Shown here in pieces: positions 63,901-64,000 of a DNA stretch of 64,000 nt. Numbering within the stretch: the first letter of the stretch is position 1; every line of letters begins with the position of its first letter. The notes beneath the pieces were generated by a model. That model was not told the origin of the DNA, did no database searches, and saw only the letters and a program-made list of their open reading frames with translations. Both the position numbers and the translations under genes were made by a program. This DNA is from Streptomyces sp. NBC_00376 (GTDB lineage Bacteria; Actinomycetota; Actinomycetes; Streptomycetales; Streptomycetaceae). Where the stretch lies: assembly GCF_036077095.1 (NCBI RefSeq), contig NZ_CP107960.1, forward strand, positions 744,001 through 808,000. The letters are read 5' to 3'.

Positions 63901-64000
63901 GGTCCGCCCAGGCAGATCTCGCCGATGTCGCCGTGCGGCACGGGGCGGCGCCGTTCGTCGAGGAGGACGACCGAGTACGTCGGCAGGGGCCGGCCTATGG
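60951..64000 (-). CDS. Pls/PosA-family non-ribosomal peptide synthetase-like protein, 3' part
   Basis: The gene enters from the right border, so its N-terminus is missing. The visible part starts in the adenylation domain ([58 protein letters not shown]). A carrier domain follows with the phosphopantetheine Ser in [15 protein letters not shown]. Then come about six hydrophobic segments and three left-handed beta-helix (hexapeptide acyltransferase-like) blocks. This layout is that of epsilon-poly-lysine synthetase and the PosA family. These make homopolymers or amino-acid conjugates, but the amino acid cannot be read because the specificity region is outside the window. Confidence 0.88.
   Translation of the reverse strand, partial: [1015 protein letters not shown]

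Overview
The window is very GC-rich, uses GTG and TTG starts often, has tightly overlapping operons, Tat and lipoprotein signals, and many large open frames antisense to real genes. Together with the gene content (SAV_915-type protein, anti-sigma-type ATPase, Pls/PosA-type synthetase, IS701 and IS5 elements) this points to a Streptomyces or close relative chromosome. No rRNA, tRNA or CRISPR array was seen.

Region 1 (1-9125) is corrin-ring biosynthesis and corrinoid uptake: the end of cobH, cobIJ, cobK, cbiD, cobL, cobM, and an ABC transporter preceded by a cobalamin riboswitch. Region 2 (9231-16200) holds two unrecognised proteins, an exported heparinase-like polysaccharide lyase, an exported amidohydrolase and an ankyrin lipoprotein.

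Region 3 (16213-34142) is the most interesting part. It is a ureide (allantoin) nitrogen locus with an NCS1 permease, the three AllG/AllF/AllH-type oxamate carbamoyltransferase subunits, carbamate kinase, GntR and LysR regulators, carbonic anhydrase, cyanase, a guanine/cytosine-deaminase-like enzyme, a second NCS1 permease, an Asp/Glu-racemase-like protein and allantoinase. The expected flow is allantoin uptake and ring opening, then (through genes not in the window) oxalurate to oxamate plus carbamoyl phosphate, with ATP recovered by carbamate kinase. Cyanase and carbonic anhydrase could consume cyanate released when carbamoyl phosphate decays. The locus is being damaged: an IS701-type element sits between the divergent allH and carbamate kinase genes, and two adjacent elements (IS5-type and IS701-type) cut the second permease.

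Region 4 (34143-39563) has a FrsA-like hydrolase with a divergent TetR regulator and a second adjacent pair of the same two insertion sequences. Region 5 (39564-46500) has an AsnC regulator, a kinase/class-III aminotransferase fusion, a flavin amine oxidase and a decayed transposase. Region 6 (46485-55021) has an ATPase of the anti-sigma type, an MFS exporter, a PHP-type hydrolase, a prolyl oligopeptidase and two truncated peptide-ABC operons joined head to head. Region 7 (55103-64000) has a divergent lysA, a VOC/ArsR pair, an OmpR-type two-component system, and a Pls/PosA-type synthetase translationally coupled to a BPL_N-domain protein; the synthetase runs off the window end.
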